The position numbers and the translations under genes were made by a program. From Bacteroidota bacterium (GTDB lineage: Bacteria; Bacteroidota; Bacteroidia; Flavobacteriales; Flavobacteriaceae): 64,000 nt of DNA. This document shows positions 1-8,944 of this stretch, piece by piece. Positions within the stretch are counted from its first letter, which is position 1. Every line of letters starts with the position of its first letter. The DNA is taken from contig JAEWJM010000024.1 in assembly GCA_023386585.1 (NCBI GenBank), positions 65,131 to 129,130 of the forward strand. The letters are read 5' to 3'. The notes beneath the pieces were generated by a model. It did not search any database. It saw only the letters and a program-made list of their open reading frames with translations, and was not told the DNA's origin.

Positions 1-624
1 GCAACTGAAAACGTTGATCTTAAGCTAAATATATTCCGCAAGTTAAATGAACAATGCAATCCGGACACGATTCTTGCGACCAACACTTCTTCGATCTCGA
101 TAACGCAGATCGCCGCTGTTGTTAACAATCCAGATCGCGTGATCGGAATGCACTTCATGAATCCGGTTCCGATTATGAAGCTGGTCGAAATCATCCGCGG
201 ATACAGCACCTCGGATGCAACGACGCATACTATAATGCAACTTTCGGAAAAACTGGGTAAAGTCCCGGTTGAAGTCAACGACTACCCCGGATTTGTCGCC
301 AATCGCATCCTGATGCCGATGATCAACGAATCAATCGAAACCCTTTATAACGGTGTCGCAGGTGTTTATGAAATCGACACCGTAATGAAACTTGGAATGG
401 CGCATCCGATGGGACCGTTGCAATTGGCGGATTTTATCGGACTTGACGTTTGCCTGGCGATCCTGAACGTAATGTACGACGGATTTAAGAACCCGAAATA
501 TGCACCTTGCCCGTTGTTGGTCAATATGGTACGCGCCGGAAAAATGGGCGTGAAATCGGGCGAAGGTTTTTATGATTATTCGGAAAGTAAAAAAGCGGAA
601 AAAGTTTCCAAACAATTCAGTTAA
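1..624 (+). CDS. 3-hydroxybutyryl-CoA dehydrogenase, C-terminal part (5' end outside window)
   Basis: The reading frame is open from base 1, so the gene starts upstream and about 207 residues are visible. The visible part begins inside the NAD-binding Rossmann domain. It contains LATNTSSISITQIA and then GMHFMNPVPIMKLVE, the block with the catalytic histidine of 3-hydroxyacyl-CoA dehydrogenases. The C-terminal 3HCDH dimerisation domain follows (VEVNDYPGFVANRIL, then AHPMGPLQLADFIGLD). The family oxidises L-3-hydroxyacyl-CoA to 3-ketoacyl-CoA with NAD(P) in the cytoplasm. A family member of about 290 residues would lack roughly 90 here. The stop overlaps the ATG of the next gene (TTAATGG), so the two are probably cotranscribed. 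Confidence 0.93.
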   Translation, partial: ATENVDLKLNIFRKLNEQCNPDTILATNTSSISITQIAAVVNNPDRVIGMHFMNPVPIMKLVEIIRGYSTSDATTHTIMQLSEKLGKVPVEVNDYPGFVANRILMPMINESIETLYNGVAGVYEIDTVMKLGMAHPMGPLQLADFIGLDVCLAILNVMYDGFKNPKYAPCPLLVNMVRAGKMGVKSGEGFYDYSESKKAEKVSKQFS

Positions 625-1838
625 TGGCCGAAATCGTTCCTTTCACTGCTGTTCGCCCAACACCGGATAAGGTCAGCCTGGTTACCTGCCGTTCTTATGA
701 AGATTATTCGTCGGCTGAATTGGCGGCGCAATTGGATTTCAATCCGCTTTCGTTTCTTCATGTTTTGAATCCTGCGTATTCATCGGTTCATCAGATGCTG
801 GCGCCTGAAAAAAGGTTTCGCCAGGTTAGTCAGAAATATCAGGAATTCCGCAATGATCACATACTCCAAAAGGATGAAAAACCTGCATTTTACATCCACA
901 GAATTGCGACGAAAAGCCGGATTTATACAGGAATAATTGTCGGTACTTCTGTCGAAGATTACAAGAACGATGTCATTAAGCGTCACGAGGATACGATAGC
1001 TTACCGTGTTCAATTGTTTAAAGATTATTTGAAATATTCCGGATTCAATACCGAGCCGGTCCTGATGACATATCCAGATAATCCGCTTGTCGGACAATGG
1101 ATCCGCGAAAAGACCGAAAAGCCTGCTGATTTTGAATTCTCGACTACGCGGCAGGATATTCATTACCTGTGGAAAGTCGACGACCAACAGGAACTTTCGC
1201 GACTGCAGGAAATATTTGCCGAAATTGGAAATCTATATATTGCCGATGGCCATCATCGCAGCGCATCCGCTGAATTGCTGTATGATGAGGGCAAATCCGA
1301 CACAAGAAAATACTTTATGAGCTTTCTGATCTCGGAAAGCAATGTCAGGATTTACGAATTCAACCGATTGATTAAGTCGCTAAACGGACTGTCGAAAAGC
1401 GATCTGCTGAAACAATTATCCGAGTGTTTTCTGATTGAAACCAAGCCTTTGAACGTTTTCCAGCCAACGCAGCGCCATGAATTTGGCATGTATATGGGAA
1501 ATGAATTCTACAAGCTCACACTAAAATCGGAAAAATGCGTTTTTAATACGCCGCTCGACAAATTGGATGCGCAAATACTTTATGATAAGGTACTTGCCCC
1601 TGTTCTTGGGATTGTCGATCTTCGCAACGACGTGCGCATTGAATATGTTCCCGGTAAACATCCGGTACGGAACCTTTATGCCAGGGTCGATTCGGGTGAA
1701 TTTGCGCTGGCATTTATCCTTTATCCTGCGGGAATAGACGAAATAAAGGCCATCGCCGATGCACACATGATCATGCCGCCAAAAACAACTTACATTGAGC
1801 CGAAGTTCCGAAGCGGACTGGTAGTATACGAACTTTAA
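624..1838 (+). CDS. DUF1015 family protein
   Basis: This 404-residue protein matches the DUF1015 (COG4198) family in length and in its signature IADGHHRSASAELL (residues about 206-219). No biochemical role is firmly established for the family. The start overlaps the stop of the dehydrogenase by one base, and the next gene (yggS) begins directly after the stop, so the three genes look like one operon. No signal peptide or membrane segment is visible, so a cytoplasmic location is likely. DUF1015 next to a dehydrogenase is seen in other bacteria, but I infer no reaction from it. Confidence 0.85.
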   Translation: MAEIVPFTAVRPTPDKVSLVTCRSYEDYSSAELAAQLDFNPLSFLHVLNPAYSSVHQMLAPEKRFRQVSQKYQEFRNDHILQKDEKPAFYIHRIATKSRIYTGIIVGTSVEDYKNDVIKRHEDTIAYRVQLFKDYLKYSGFNTEPVLMTYPDNPLVGQWIREKTEKPADFEFSTTRQDIHYLWKVDDQQELSRLQEIFAEIGNLYIADGHHRSASAELLYDEGKSDTRKYFMSFLISESNVRIYEFNRLIKSLNGLSKSDLLKQLSECFLIETKPLNVFQPTQRHEFGMYMGNEFYKLTLKSEKCVFNTPLDKLDAQILYDKVLAPVLGIVDLRNDVRIEYVPGKHPVRNLYARVDSGEFALAFILYPAGIDEIKAIADAHMIMPPKTTYIEPKFRSGLVVYEL

Positions 1839-2486
1839 ATGACGATCAAAGCCAATTTAGAAAGGATCAGAAAGGAACTTCCGGAAGAAGTTACGCTTGT
1901 TGCAGTTTCGAAGACGGAGCCTGTCTCCGATCTTATGGAAGCCTATTCCGCCGGCCAGCGGATCTTTGGCGAGAACAAGATCCAGGAAATGGCTGAAAAG
2001 CAAAAACAGATGCCTGCGGATGTCGAGTGGCACATGATCGGCCACGTTCAGACGAACAAGGTCAAGCAGATGGCTGACTTTGTGGATTTAATTCACGGTG
2101 TCGACAGCTTGAAACTGCTGCAGGAGATTGACCGGCAGGCCAAAAAACACGAAAGAACGATAAATTGCCTGCTTCAGATGCACATTGCCGAAGAAGAAAC
2201 AAAGTTCGGTATGGATAAACAAGAGTTGAAAGATTTGCTGCGATCTCCCGAATTTTCTGCGATGCAAAATATTAAAGTAAAAGGCTTGATGGGAATGGCT
2301 ACATTTACTGATAATCAGCAGCAAATAGAAAATGAATTTACTCAATTAAAAACAATTTACGACGAACTCGGCCCGCGGTATGGATTCCGCATCCTTTCGA
2401 TGGGAATGTCAGGCGATTTTCCGATTGCCGTCAGATGCGGAAGCAATATGGTGCGGATCGGAAGCAGCATTTTCGGTCACCGCTGA
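1839..2486 (+). CDS. YggS/PROSC family pyridoxal-phosphate homeostasis protein
   Basis: This is a single-domain type III fold PLP protein of 215 residues, about the usual family length. The PLP-binding lysine is K25 in LVAVSKTEPV. FGENKIQEM, WHMIGHVQTNK, GLMGMATF and the C-terminal MGMSGDFPIAVRCGSNMVRIG phosphate-binding region are all recognisable. The family binds PLP without known catalysis and buffers vitamin B6 and amino-acid metabolism. The start codon follows the upstream stop with no gap, which suggests translational coupling. Confidence 0.93.
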   Translation: MTIKANLERIRKELPEEVTLVAVSKTEPVSDLMEAYSAGQRIFGENKIQEMAEKQKQMPADVEWHMIGHVQTNKVKQMADFVDLIHGVDSLKLLQEIDRQAKKHERTINCLLQMHIAEEETKFGMDKQELKDLLRSPEFSAMQNIKVKGLMGMATFTDNQQQIENEFTQLKTIYDELGPRYGFRILSMGMSGDFPIAVRCGSNMVRIGSSIFGHR

Positions 2487-2507
2487 TCGTCATCAAAAAC
2501 AGAATCA

Positions 2508-3866
2508 TTGTACGCAATACTCGATATAGAAACCACCGGAGGCCAGTTTAATGAAGAAGGAATTACGGAGATTGCCATCTACAAGTTCGACGGCCACGAG
2601 GTCGTAGACCAGTTCATCAGCCTTGTCAATCCGGAAATACCCATTCAGCCATTCGTTGTGAATTTAACCGGAATCAGCAACGCGATGCTGACCACGGCGC
2701 CGAAATTCTTTGAGATCGCCAAGCGGATCATCGAAATTACCAGCGGCTGCATTCTCGTAGCCCACAACGCCACGTTTGATTATCGCATTTTAAGAACCGA
2801 ATTCAGGCGACTCGGCTATGATTTCCAGATCAATACGCTTTGCACGGTCGAATTGGCGCAGAAACTAATTCCGGAACAGCCTTCCTATAGCCTGGGAAAA
2901 TTGGTACGCGGACTCGGGATCCCGATGGCTGACCGCCACAGGGCTAATGGCGACGCGATGGCAACGGTGAAACTCTTCAAGCTTTTGCTTTCAAAGGACC
3001 TGAATAAGGAAATCGTAAAAGAATTGATTAAATCGGAAGTCGAAAAAGGCATCGAACCGAAACTGCACCAGTTTATTGACAATCTTCCATCATCGACCGG
3101 AATTTACTACATCCATAAAGAAGACGGCAGCCTTGTTTATATTGGCAAAAGCCGAAATATGAAGAAACACCTCAATCAGCACTTTGTTGGGAATTCACGC
3201 GTATCGAAGAAAATACAGAACGAAGTTTTCACGGTCACGTATGAGGAAACCGGAAGTGAACTCGTCGCAACGCTGAAGGAAAAAGAAGAAATTCAGCTGC
3301 ATCGGCCGGCATGCAATCGCCTGCCCAAAAAACGCAATCTGCCGTGGGGCATTTTTTCGCGAATCGACAATGGATTTATTGCGATGGAAGTCCGCAAAGC
3401 TGATTACGGACAGCACGAATGGGGATCTTTCACTTCGGAACAGGAAGCCCTTTTGGTTCTGACGCTCTTGCGGACGGAATTCAACCTGTGCGGTAAATAT
3501 TCGGGGCTTGCCTGCGACGAAAACGGCTGTGAAGCGTTTCAGCACGGAAAATGCAGTGGTGCATGCAACGGAAATGAAGCGCTTGAGCAATACAATTCGC
3601 GTGTTGAGGCGTTGTTGCGTCGAAAATTGATTGCCGCGCCTACTGTCGCAATTGTCGATCGTGGCAGAAGTATGAACGAACGCTGTGCGCTTCTGATCGA
3701 AAACGGGATTTATAAAGGATATGCCTTTGTGGATCTGAATTATCAGGTCAACAACCTGCCGATACTTCGCAACCTGATCACGCCGATGCACAACCGCCGC
3801 GAGACAAAAGGACTCATTCAAAACCACATCCTGAAAAGCAGGAGCGCCAAAATCATTACTTTCTGA
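2508..3866 (+). CDS. DnaQ-like 3'-5' exonuclease fused to a UvrC-like GIY-YIG endonuclease
   Basis: The 452-residue protein has two nuclease modules. Residues 2-160 form a DEDDh exonuclease: D6 and E8 in ILDIETTGG, D91 in HNATFDYRIL, and H144/D149 in HRANGD. Residues 195-270 form a GIY-YIG domain (GIY at 198-200, YIG at 211-213). A cysteine-containing tail follows (CGKYSGLACDENGC, then HGKCSGAC), as in UvrC-like and Cho-like relatives. The start is TTG at 2508, chosen because YAILDIETTGG must sit at the N-terminus; no ATG is available. A role in DNA repair or proofreading is inferred from the domains. The stop overlaps the miaA start (TGATG). Confidence 0.88.
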   Translation: MYAILDIETTGGQFNEEGITEIAIYKFDGHEVVDQFISLVNPEIPIQPFVVNLTGISNAMLTTAPKFFEIAKRIIEITSGCILVAHNATFDYRILRTEFRRLGYDFQINTLCTVELAQKLIPEQPSYSLGKLVRGLGIPMADRHRANGDAMATVKLFKLLLSKDLNKEIVKELIKSEVEKGIEPKLHQFIDNLPSSTGIYYIHKEDGSLVYIGKSRNMKKHLNQHFVGNSRVSKKIQNEVFTVTYEETGSELVATLKEKEEIQLHRPACNRLPKKRNLPWGIFSRIDNGFIAMEVRKADYGQHEWGSFTSEQEALLVLTLLRTEFNLCGKYSGLACDENGCEAFQHGKCSGACNGNEALEQYNSRVEALLRRKLIAAPTVAIVDRGRSMNERCALLIENGIYKGYAFVDLNYQVNNLPILRNLITPMHNRRETKGLIQNHILKSRSAKIITF

Positions 3867-4774
3867 TGGCAAAATTCCTGATTACGGTTGTAGGCCCGAC
3901 GGGAATTGGAAAAACCGCATTGGCGATAAAGCTGGCGCAGCACTACAATTGTGAGATCCTTTCAGCCGATTCCCGTCAGTTTTTCAGGGAAATGAGTGTT
4001 GGGACAGCCGTTCCATCGGCGGAAGAGCTTGCAGCGGCACCGCATCATTTCATACACCACAAATCGATTTCGGAAAGTTATACGGTCGGCGATTTCGAGA
4101 AGGAAGCGCTTTCCACTCTTGAAAAGTTATTTACAAAGTCGGATTACGCGATTTTGGTTGGCGGTTCCGGATTGTACATCGACGCGATTTTGCGCGGTCT
4201 CGACGAATTTCCCGAGGTTTCGCCTGAAGTAAAAGAGCTCGTGCGCTCGAAATATCAGAAATCGGGATTGGAATATTTGCGGAAAGAGCTGCAGAAACGC
4301 GATCCGTTGTATTTTGAGACTGTCGACAAGGATAATCCGCAGCGGATGATGCGCGCATTGGAAGTCTGCAAATCTTCGGGGCGGCCTTACTCCTCATTTC
4401 TTGGCGGCACGCGCGAGAGAAATTTCACGCCCATTTTAATCGGACTTGAAGCCGATCGCAAGTTGCTTTACGAACGTATAAACCAGCGCGTTGACCTCAT
4501 GCTTGCGAATGGGCTTGTCGAAGAAGCGCGGACACTTATCTCGCATCGCGATCGCAATGCGTTGCAAACCGTAGGCTATCGCGAGCTTTTCAGTTATTTC
4601 AGCGGAGATTTTTCGTATGATTTTGCAGTTTCGGAGGTCAAGAAAAACACGCGGCGGTTTGCGAAGCGGCAGCTGACATGGTTCAGACGGAACCCGAATA
4701 TTAAATGGTTCGATTTTAAAGCGGACGTTCGGGAAATCGTTAGTTATATCGATTCATCGGCGCAAAAAGCCTAG
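3866..4774 (+). CDS. miaA: tRNA dimethylallyltransferase MiaA
   Basis: MiaA transfers a dimethylallyl group to N6 of A37 in tRNAs that read UNN codons. The P-loop GPTGIGKT is at residues 10-17, the DSRQFF block with the catalytic aspartate is at 35-40, and GGSGLYID is at about 99-106. The conserved DxxNPQRMMRALEV block, the core tRNA-contact region, is also present. At 302 residues the length is typical. The ATG overlaps the upstream TGA. This is the last gene of the plus-strand run and faces the two-component genes convergently. Confidence 0.96.
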   Translation: MAKFLITVVGPTGIGKTALAIKLAQHYNCEILSADSRQFFREMSVGTAVPSAEELAAAPHHFIHHKSISESYTVGDFEKEALSTLEKLFTKSDYAILVGGSGLYIDAILRGLDEFPEVSPEVKELVRSKYQKSGLEYLRKELQKRDPLYFETVDKDNPQRMMRALEVCKSSGRPYSSFLGGTRERNFTPILIGLEADRKLLYERINQRVDLMLANGLVEEARTLISHRDRNALQTVGYRELFSYFSGDFSYDFAVSEVKKNTRRFAKRQLTWFRRNPNIKWFDFKADVREIVSYIDSSAQKA

Positions 4775-4870
4775 CCCGGATAGCAGCAGAAATCCTGACA
4801 TTGCTCGTGTGGGTTCGTTTTCGGCAGGCAAGTTCTGCAATGGCAGATTGACGCGGATAGCCGGAACAGC
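4772..4870. repeat. Intergenic GC-rich repeat, copy 1
   Basis: The sequence starts with TAGCCCGGATAGCAGCAG and ends with GCGGATAGCCGGAACAGC. It resembles the segment at 25618-25697 and, more loosely, those at 51178-51262 and 53252-53333. It seems non-coding and lies between convergent genes. A repeat of this style (AGCCCGGATGGAAGCGGCATCC...) is, from memory, common between genes in Flavobacterium chromosomes. Confidence 0.6.
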
Positions 4871-4871
4871 T

Positions 4872-4900
4872 TCAAAAAAAAAGCTCCGTTACCGGAGCTT
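4872..4900 (-). terminator. Rho-independent terminator of the two-component operon
   Basis: AAGCTCCG-TTAC-CGGAGCTT (4881-4900) is a perfect 8-bp stem. Read on the minus strand, the hairpin is followed by a run of T. It lies just past the response-regulator stop at 4904. Confidence 0.8.
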
Positions 4901-4903
4901 AAA

Positions 4904-5629
4904 TTAGGATTGTTGTTGCTTTTCCTTGTTTTTGACGACGAGGCGGAAACCTTCGCCGTGAATGTTGAGGATTTCGACATCTTCGTCGGGTTTGAGGTAT
5001 TTCCGTAGCTTGGCGATGTAAACATCCATGCTTCGCGAGGTGAAGTAGTTGTCGTCGCGCCAGATTTTTGTGAGTGCCAGCTCACGAGGCATCAGATCGT
5101 TCTCGTGTAAGGTGAGCATTTTGAGCAATTCGTTTTCTTTTGGTGATAATTTGATCGGCTCTTCATTCATGAAAGTCAGAAACCTCAGTTTTGAGTTCAG
5201 ATGGAATTTTCCGATCTGGAACTCGAATTTGACGTGATCGTTCTTGGTATCGGCCGACTTCCTTTGGATGATTGCCTTGATTTTCATCAGAAGCACTTCG
5301 CTGTCAAAAGGCTTGTTCAGGTAATCGTCGGCGCCGACTTTATAGCCTTTCAGTACGTCTTCCTTCATTGATTTCGCAGTTAGGAAAATAATCGGCACTT
5401 CTTTGTTCTTTTCGCGAATCTCTTTGGCGAGCGTGTAGCCGTCTTTGTATGGCATCATCACGTCGAGAATGCAAAGGTCGTAAGTGTCCTTCTTGAATTT
5501 TTCGAAACCTTCCATTCCGTTTTTCGCCAGTGTCACATCGAAATCGTTCAGCATCAGGTAATCCTTCAGGATCGCCCCGAAATTCTGATCGTCCTCGACC
5601 AGGAGTATTTTTTTATTTTCTGTTTCCAT
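4904..5629 (-). CDS. OmpR/PhoB-family response regulator (RprY-like)
   Basis: This is a 241-residue DNA-binding response regulator. The receiver domain (residues 6-120) has acidic residues at 13-14, the phospho-acceptor D56 in LCILDVMMP, T84 and K106 in DDYLNKPF. A winged-helix output domain spans about 135-232. It sits 3 bp downstream of its histidine kinase gene on the same strand, so the pair forms one operon, and the phosphoryl group probably passes from H310 of the kinase to D56. The pair resembles RprXY of Bacteroidetes in architecture; the signal sensed is not evident. Confidence 0.92.
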   Translation of the reverse strand: METENKKILLVEDDQNFGAILKDYLMLNDFDVTLAKNGMEGFEKFKKDTYDLCILDVMMPYKDGYTLAKEIREKNKEVPIIFLTAKSMKEDVLKGYKVGADDYLNKPFDSEVLLMKIKAIIQRKSADTKNDHVKFEFQIGKFHLNSKLRFLTFMNEEPIKLSPKENELLKMLTLHENDLMPRELALTKIWRDDNYFTSRSMDVYIAKLRKYLKPDEDVEILNIHGEGFRLVVKNKEKQQQS

Positions 5630-5632
5630 AGT

Positions 5633-7213
5633 CTAATTAATTAAGGGTATTTTTATTATAAAGGTGCTGCCTTTTCCTTTTTCGCTTTCAACGAAGACTT
5701 GGCCATTGTGGTCTTCAACGATCCGTTTTACGTACGCTAATCCGAGTCCGTGTCCTTTCACATTATGAAGATCGCCGGTGTGTTCGCGGTAAAACTTCTC
5801 AAATATTTTTTTCTGCGCCGCCTTGCTCATGCCAAGTCCCTGATCTTTGATCCTGATCAGTACAAAATCCTTGACGTTTTCGGTATATATATCAATAACC
5901 GGTGGTTCCGGCGAATATTTTATAGCGTTGTCCAGTATGTTTACAAGAACGTTGGTAAAATGAACATCGTTGAGCAGCACGGTGACGCGGTTTGCATTGA
6001 GATGCGTTTCGATTGTTCCTTCGCGATCTTCAATGATCAGGTTAACGTGCTCGATCGCCTCTTGAATTATTTCGTGAATGTCGTACGGTTCTTTGCTTAT
6101 TTCCAGCTCTTTTCGTTCGAGTTTTGAGATCCGCAGCACATTTTCGACTTGTGCGTGCATTCGTTTGTTCTCGTCCCGGATCATCTGAAGGTATCGCCGT
6201 GTTTTTTCGGGATCTTCGATTGTTTTCGGGTTGCGGATCGCATCCAGCGCAAGATTTATCGTTGCTATTGGTGTTTTAAACTCGTGGGTCATGTTGTTTA
6301 TGAAATCGGTTTTGATTTCAGATATCTGACGTTGCTTGATCAGCTGGTTTAGCGCACTGGAATAGGCTATTATGATAATGAGCGTAAAAACAATTGAAAG
6401 TACCGTGATTCCAATGAGTTCCGAAAAGAGGAATTTTTTCTTTTGTGGAAATGTAACCAACAACTGGTATTTGCTTTTGCCGTCGTTGTCGGGAAAGACC
6501 GGATTGGAATACGTCGCTTCCTTGTCGTATTTGAAGCGCTCCGAGCGGATTTTTGTTGCCAGCCCGTTGCTGTAGATTGCAAATTCAAATGGAGTGTTGA
6601 CTCCGTACGATTTTAGTTCATTCTCAAGCAGCGACTGGAGTTTTTCCTTTGAAACGCGCTCCTGGATTGGCATTGCGGCGGCGATGTCCTTAAAGAAAAT
6701 GTCGTATTGCGCATTTTCAAGAATATTGAGGCTGCCTTCCTTCTCGATCCGCGAATCGGGAGTTACGCTGTGCCGCATCTTTGCGTTTTCAAGCGTGCCG
6801 CGGCTGTAGATTTCCGTCACGCGTTTGGCAGAAAACGCCCTGCTTTTTATACTGTCACCTTTACTGTCAAAGAACGGCGATGAAATATAATCTCCTGCTG
6901 TTACACTATTGGAGTAAATCACCATTTCATTGGTTACCGCGTTTTTGCGGATATAGTACAATTCGAGAAGGTCCTTTTTCTCCGGAATTTTTCCGGTGCT
7001 ATCCTTCAGCATCTCGTACTGGTTGATGAAGCTGTATGTTTCGAGCTTTTTCAGGTTGTCGGCCACGTTTCCGATGACCTTCTTGACATTGAACCTGAAT
7101 TGTTCCTCGTTGTTCTTAAATGAGGAACTGAACCAGTAAACCTGGACCAGAATTATCCCTATCAGGGAGAGACTCATCAATAAAACAAGAAGCCGGAAAA
7201 ACAACCTATTCAT
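5633..7213 (-). CDS. Membrane sensor histidine kinase
   Basis: The 526-residue kinase has a TM helix at about 7-28, a periplasmic sensor region at about 30-260 with no recognised domain, a second TM at about 263-288, a HisKA domain with the phospho-accepting H310 (NNMTHEFKTPIATIN), and a HATPase domain with DQGLGMSKAAQKKIFEKFYR and GHGLGLAYVKRI. It autophosphorylates and signals to the response regulator encoded 3 bp downstream. The long sensor region between two helices matches RprX-type kinases. The upstream intergenic space (7214-7284) should hold the operon promoter. Confidence 0.93.
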   Translation of the reverse strand: MNRLFFRLLVLLMSLSLIGIILVQVYWFSSSFKNNEEQFRFNVKKVIGNVADNLKKLETYSFINQYEMLKDSTGKIPEKKDLLELYYIRKNAVTNEMVIYSNSVTAGDYISSPFFDSKGDSIKSRAFSAKRVTEIYSRGTLENAKMRHSVTPDSRIEKEGSLNILENAQYDIFFKDIAAAMPIQERVSKEKLQSLLENELKSYGVNTPFEFAIYSNGLATKIRSERFKYDKEATYSNPVFPDNDGKSKYQLLVTFPQKKKFLFSELIGITVLSIVFTLIIIIAYSSALNQLIKQRQISEIKTDFINNMTHEFKTPIATINLALDAIRNPKTIEDPEKTRRYLQMIRDENKRMHAQVENVLRISKLERKELEISKEPYDIHEIIQEAIEHVNLIIEDREGTIETHLNANRVTVLLNDVHFTNVLVNILDNAIKYSPEPPVIDIYTENVKDFVLIRIKDQGLGMSKAAQKKIFEKFYREHTGDLHNVKGHGLGLAYVKRIVEDHNGQVFVESEKGKGSTFIIKIPLIN

Positions 7214-7284
7214 CAGGACAAAATTATGATTTTAACATTTAAATTATAAATATATTAACCAAAGATTAACAGCTAATACATTCC

Positions 7285-7869
7285 TTATATATTCCGCATT
7301 TTTTTAAGAAAATCGTTGACTTGCCGATGCATTTCGTCGATGGTACTATTTTCGATCACAAAATCGCTTCGACGCGATATTTCTTCCTGCGGCCATTGAT
7401 TGCTTATGCGACTTAACACCGATTCACGACTCACATTGTCGCGATCCATTACACGCTGAATCCGCAATTCTGCAGGTGCTGCAACTGCCACGACATAATC
7501 ACAATCGGCATCGTAGCCGGTTTCGAAAAGAATTGCCGATTCCTTCACCACGATATCGAACTTTGAATGTTCGGCAAGCCACTTTTGAAAATCCAGTTGC
7601 ACCGCAGGGTGAATAATTGCATTTAATGCCTGCAGCTTTTTTTCATCCGAAAAAACAATCGACGCCAAAATGTCCCGACGAACTTTGCCTGATTCAATAA
7701 TCCGGTCTCCAAATTCCTGACGTACCTGACTGATAACGGGTTCTTCTTGCAGCAATCGGCGCCCTGCCTCGTCGGCTATGTAAACCGGAATCCCAAGTGA
7801 TGACAGATATGTCCCAACGGTCGTCTTGCCGCTGCCAATTCCACCTGTCAATCCAATAATTTTGCTCAT
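7285..7869 (-). CDS. coaE: Dephospho-CoA kinase CoaE
   Basis: CoaE catalyses the last step of coenzyme A synthesis, phosphorylating the 3'-hydroxyl of dephospho-CoA. The P-loop GLTGGIGSGKTTV is at residues 6-18, and IADEAGRRLL with the catalytic aspartate is at about 31-40. VVKESAILFETGYD and the basic lid QRVMDRDNVS are typical. At 194 residues the length is normal. It lies 2 bp downstream of the glycosyltransferase gene. coaBC lies elsewhere in the window (15237-16442). Confidence 0.95.
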   Translation of the reverse strand: MSKIIGLTGGIGSGKTTVGTYLSSLGIPVYIADEAGRRLLQEEPVISQVRQEFGDRIIESGKVRRDILASIVFSDEKKLQALNAIIHPAVQLDFQKWLAEHSKFDIVVKESAILFETGYDADCDYVVAVAAPAELRIQRVMDRDNVSRESVLSRISNQWPQEEISRRSDFVIENSTIDEMHRQVNDFLKKMRNI

Positions 7870-7871
7870 GG

Positions 7872-8864
7872 CTAGAAGAATAGCTTTGGAAACGCGGTCT
7901 CCGGATTTTGGTTAAGCAGCCTTATTTTGAAATAGGATTCCAAATATCCATGCCCATAACCAAAAAACTGCCTGATAGCAGCAATTACAGCAAGTGCACC
8001 GAGCTTCGGATTTCTAAGCTTTATCGTTGCGACCACAAAAATCGCGAGATAGTAAACAAAGTACAACTTGAGCGGAAGATCTATTGTAAACAAGAGCAGG
8101 AACAATGAAAGATAAAATCCTAACACAAAAGCAGCAGGGAAAAAGTAGGTCACTTTTGCATATCCGGGATGCCATTTGTCAAGGATTGGACGTGCTTGTC
8201 CGAACTTTTTGACCTGCAGCGAAAACTTATCCCAGTCAATTCTTCTCTTATGATAGACAAATGCCGAGGGGAACAACCTGGTTTTAAAACCCAATTTCCA
8301 TAACCGGATCGAAAGATCGGGATCTTCGCCCGGATGAATGTTCCCAAATCCGCCTGAAGCTGCAAAAGCTTTTGCGGATATTCCCATATTGAAGCTTCGG
8401 GGCTGGAATTTAGTCAATTGTTCAGAGCCGCCGCGAACGCCGCCTGTAGTTAAAAACGAGGTCATCGCAAAATTTATTGCCTTTTGGATATCAGAGAACG
8501 AATCGAGAGCGCCATCGGGCCCGCCGAAACAATCGACATAATCGCGATGGAGTTCTTTTTCGACTTCTGAAAGATATTGTGGCGGCACGATGCAATCGGA
8601 GTCGAAGATTATGAAATAGTCGCCTTTTGCTTTCGACATCCCGAAATTGCGCGAGTCGCCGGGACCGGAATTGCTTTTAAAATAATAAGCAAGGTTGAAT
8701 TTTTCGCGGTAGTGCTCAACGACGTGATCACATTTCACCGTCGAGCCGTCTTCGATAATTAGTATCTCAAAATGTTCTTTGCGATCCGATAAAAGCAGGC
8801 TGTCGAGCAGCTCACGGATTTCATCTGGACGATTGTAAACCGGAATGATCAGCGAAAAAAACAT
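7872..8864 (-). CDS. Family 2 glycosyltransferase with C-terminal membrane helices
   Basis: The 330-residue protein starts with FFSLIIPVYNRPDEI, the nucleotide-sugar-binding start of GT2 enzymes. The DxD-type motif is IIFDSDCIVPP at about 91-101. HPGEDPDLSIRLWKLGF is the acceptor-site region. At least two hydrophobic helices follow at about 245-295. I chose the ATG at 8864 over the in-frame TTG at 8870 because the GT2 sheet begins there. It probably transfers a sugar at the inner membrane face; donor and acceptor are unknown. Confidence 0.88.
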   Translation of the reverse strand: MFFSLIIPVYNRPDEIRELLDSLLLSDRKEHFEILIIEDGSTVKCDHVVEHYREKFNLAYYFKSNSGPGDSRNFGMSKAKGDYFIIFDSDCIVPPQYLSEVEKELHRDYVDCFGGPDGALDSFSDIQKAINFAMTSFLTTGGVRGGSEQLTKFQPRSFNMGISAKAFAASGGFGNIHPGEDPDLSIRLWKLGFKTRLFPSAFVYHKRRIDWDKFSLQVKKFGQARPILDKWHPGYAKVTYFFPAAFVLGFYLSLFLLLFTIDLPLKLYFVYYLAIFVVATIKLRNPKLGALAVIAAIRQFFGYGHGYLESYFKIRLLNQNPETAFPKLFF

Positions 8865-8895
8865 CAGCAAAATTTTAACAAATATAACCTTTCCA

Positions 8896-8926
8896 AAAAA
8901 GAAAAACCACCCCGAAAGGTGGTTTT
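8896..8926 (-). terminator. Rho-independent terminator after the T9SS-secreted protein
   Basis: AAAACCACC-CCGAAA-GGTGGTTTT is a 9-bp perfect stem, followed on the minus strand by a T-rich tract. It lies 19 bp past the stop codon at 8945. Confidence 0.8.
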
Positions 8927-8944
8927 AAACGGCAAGTCAACCGA

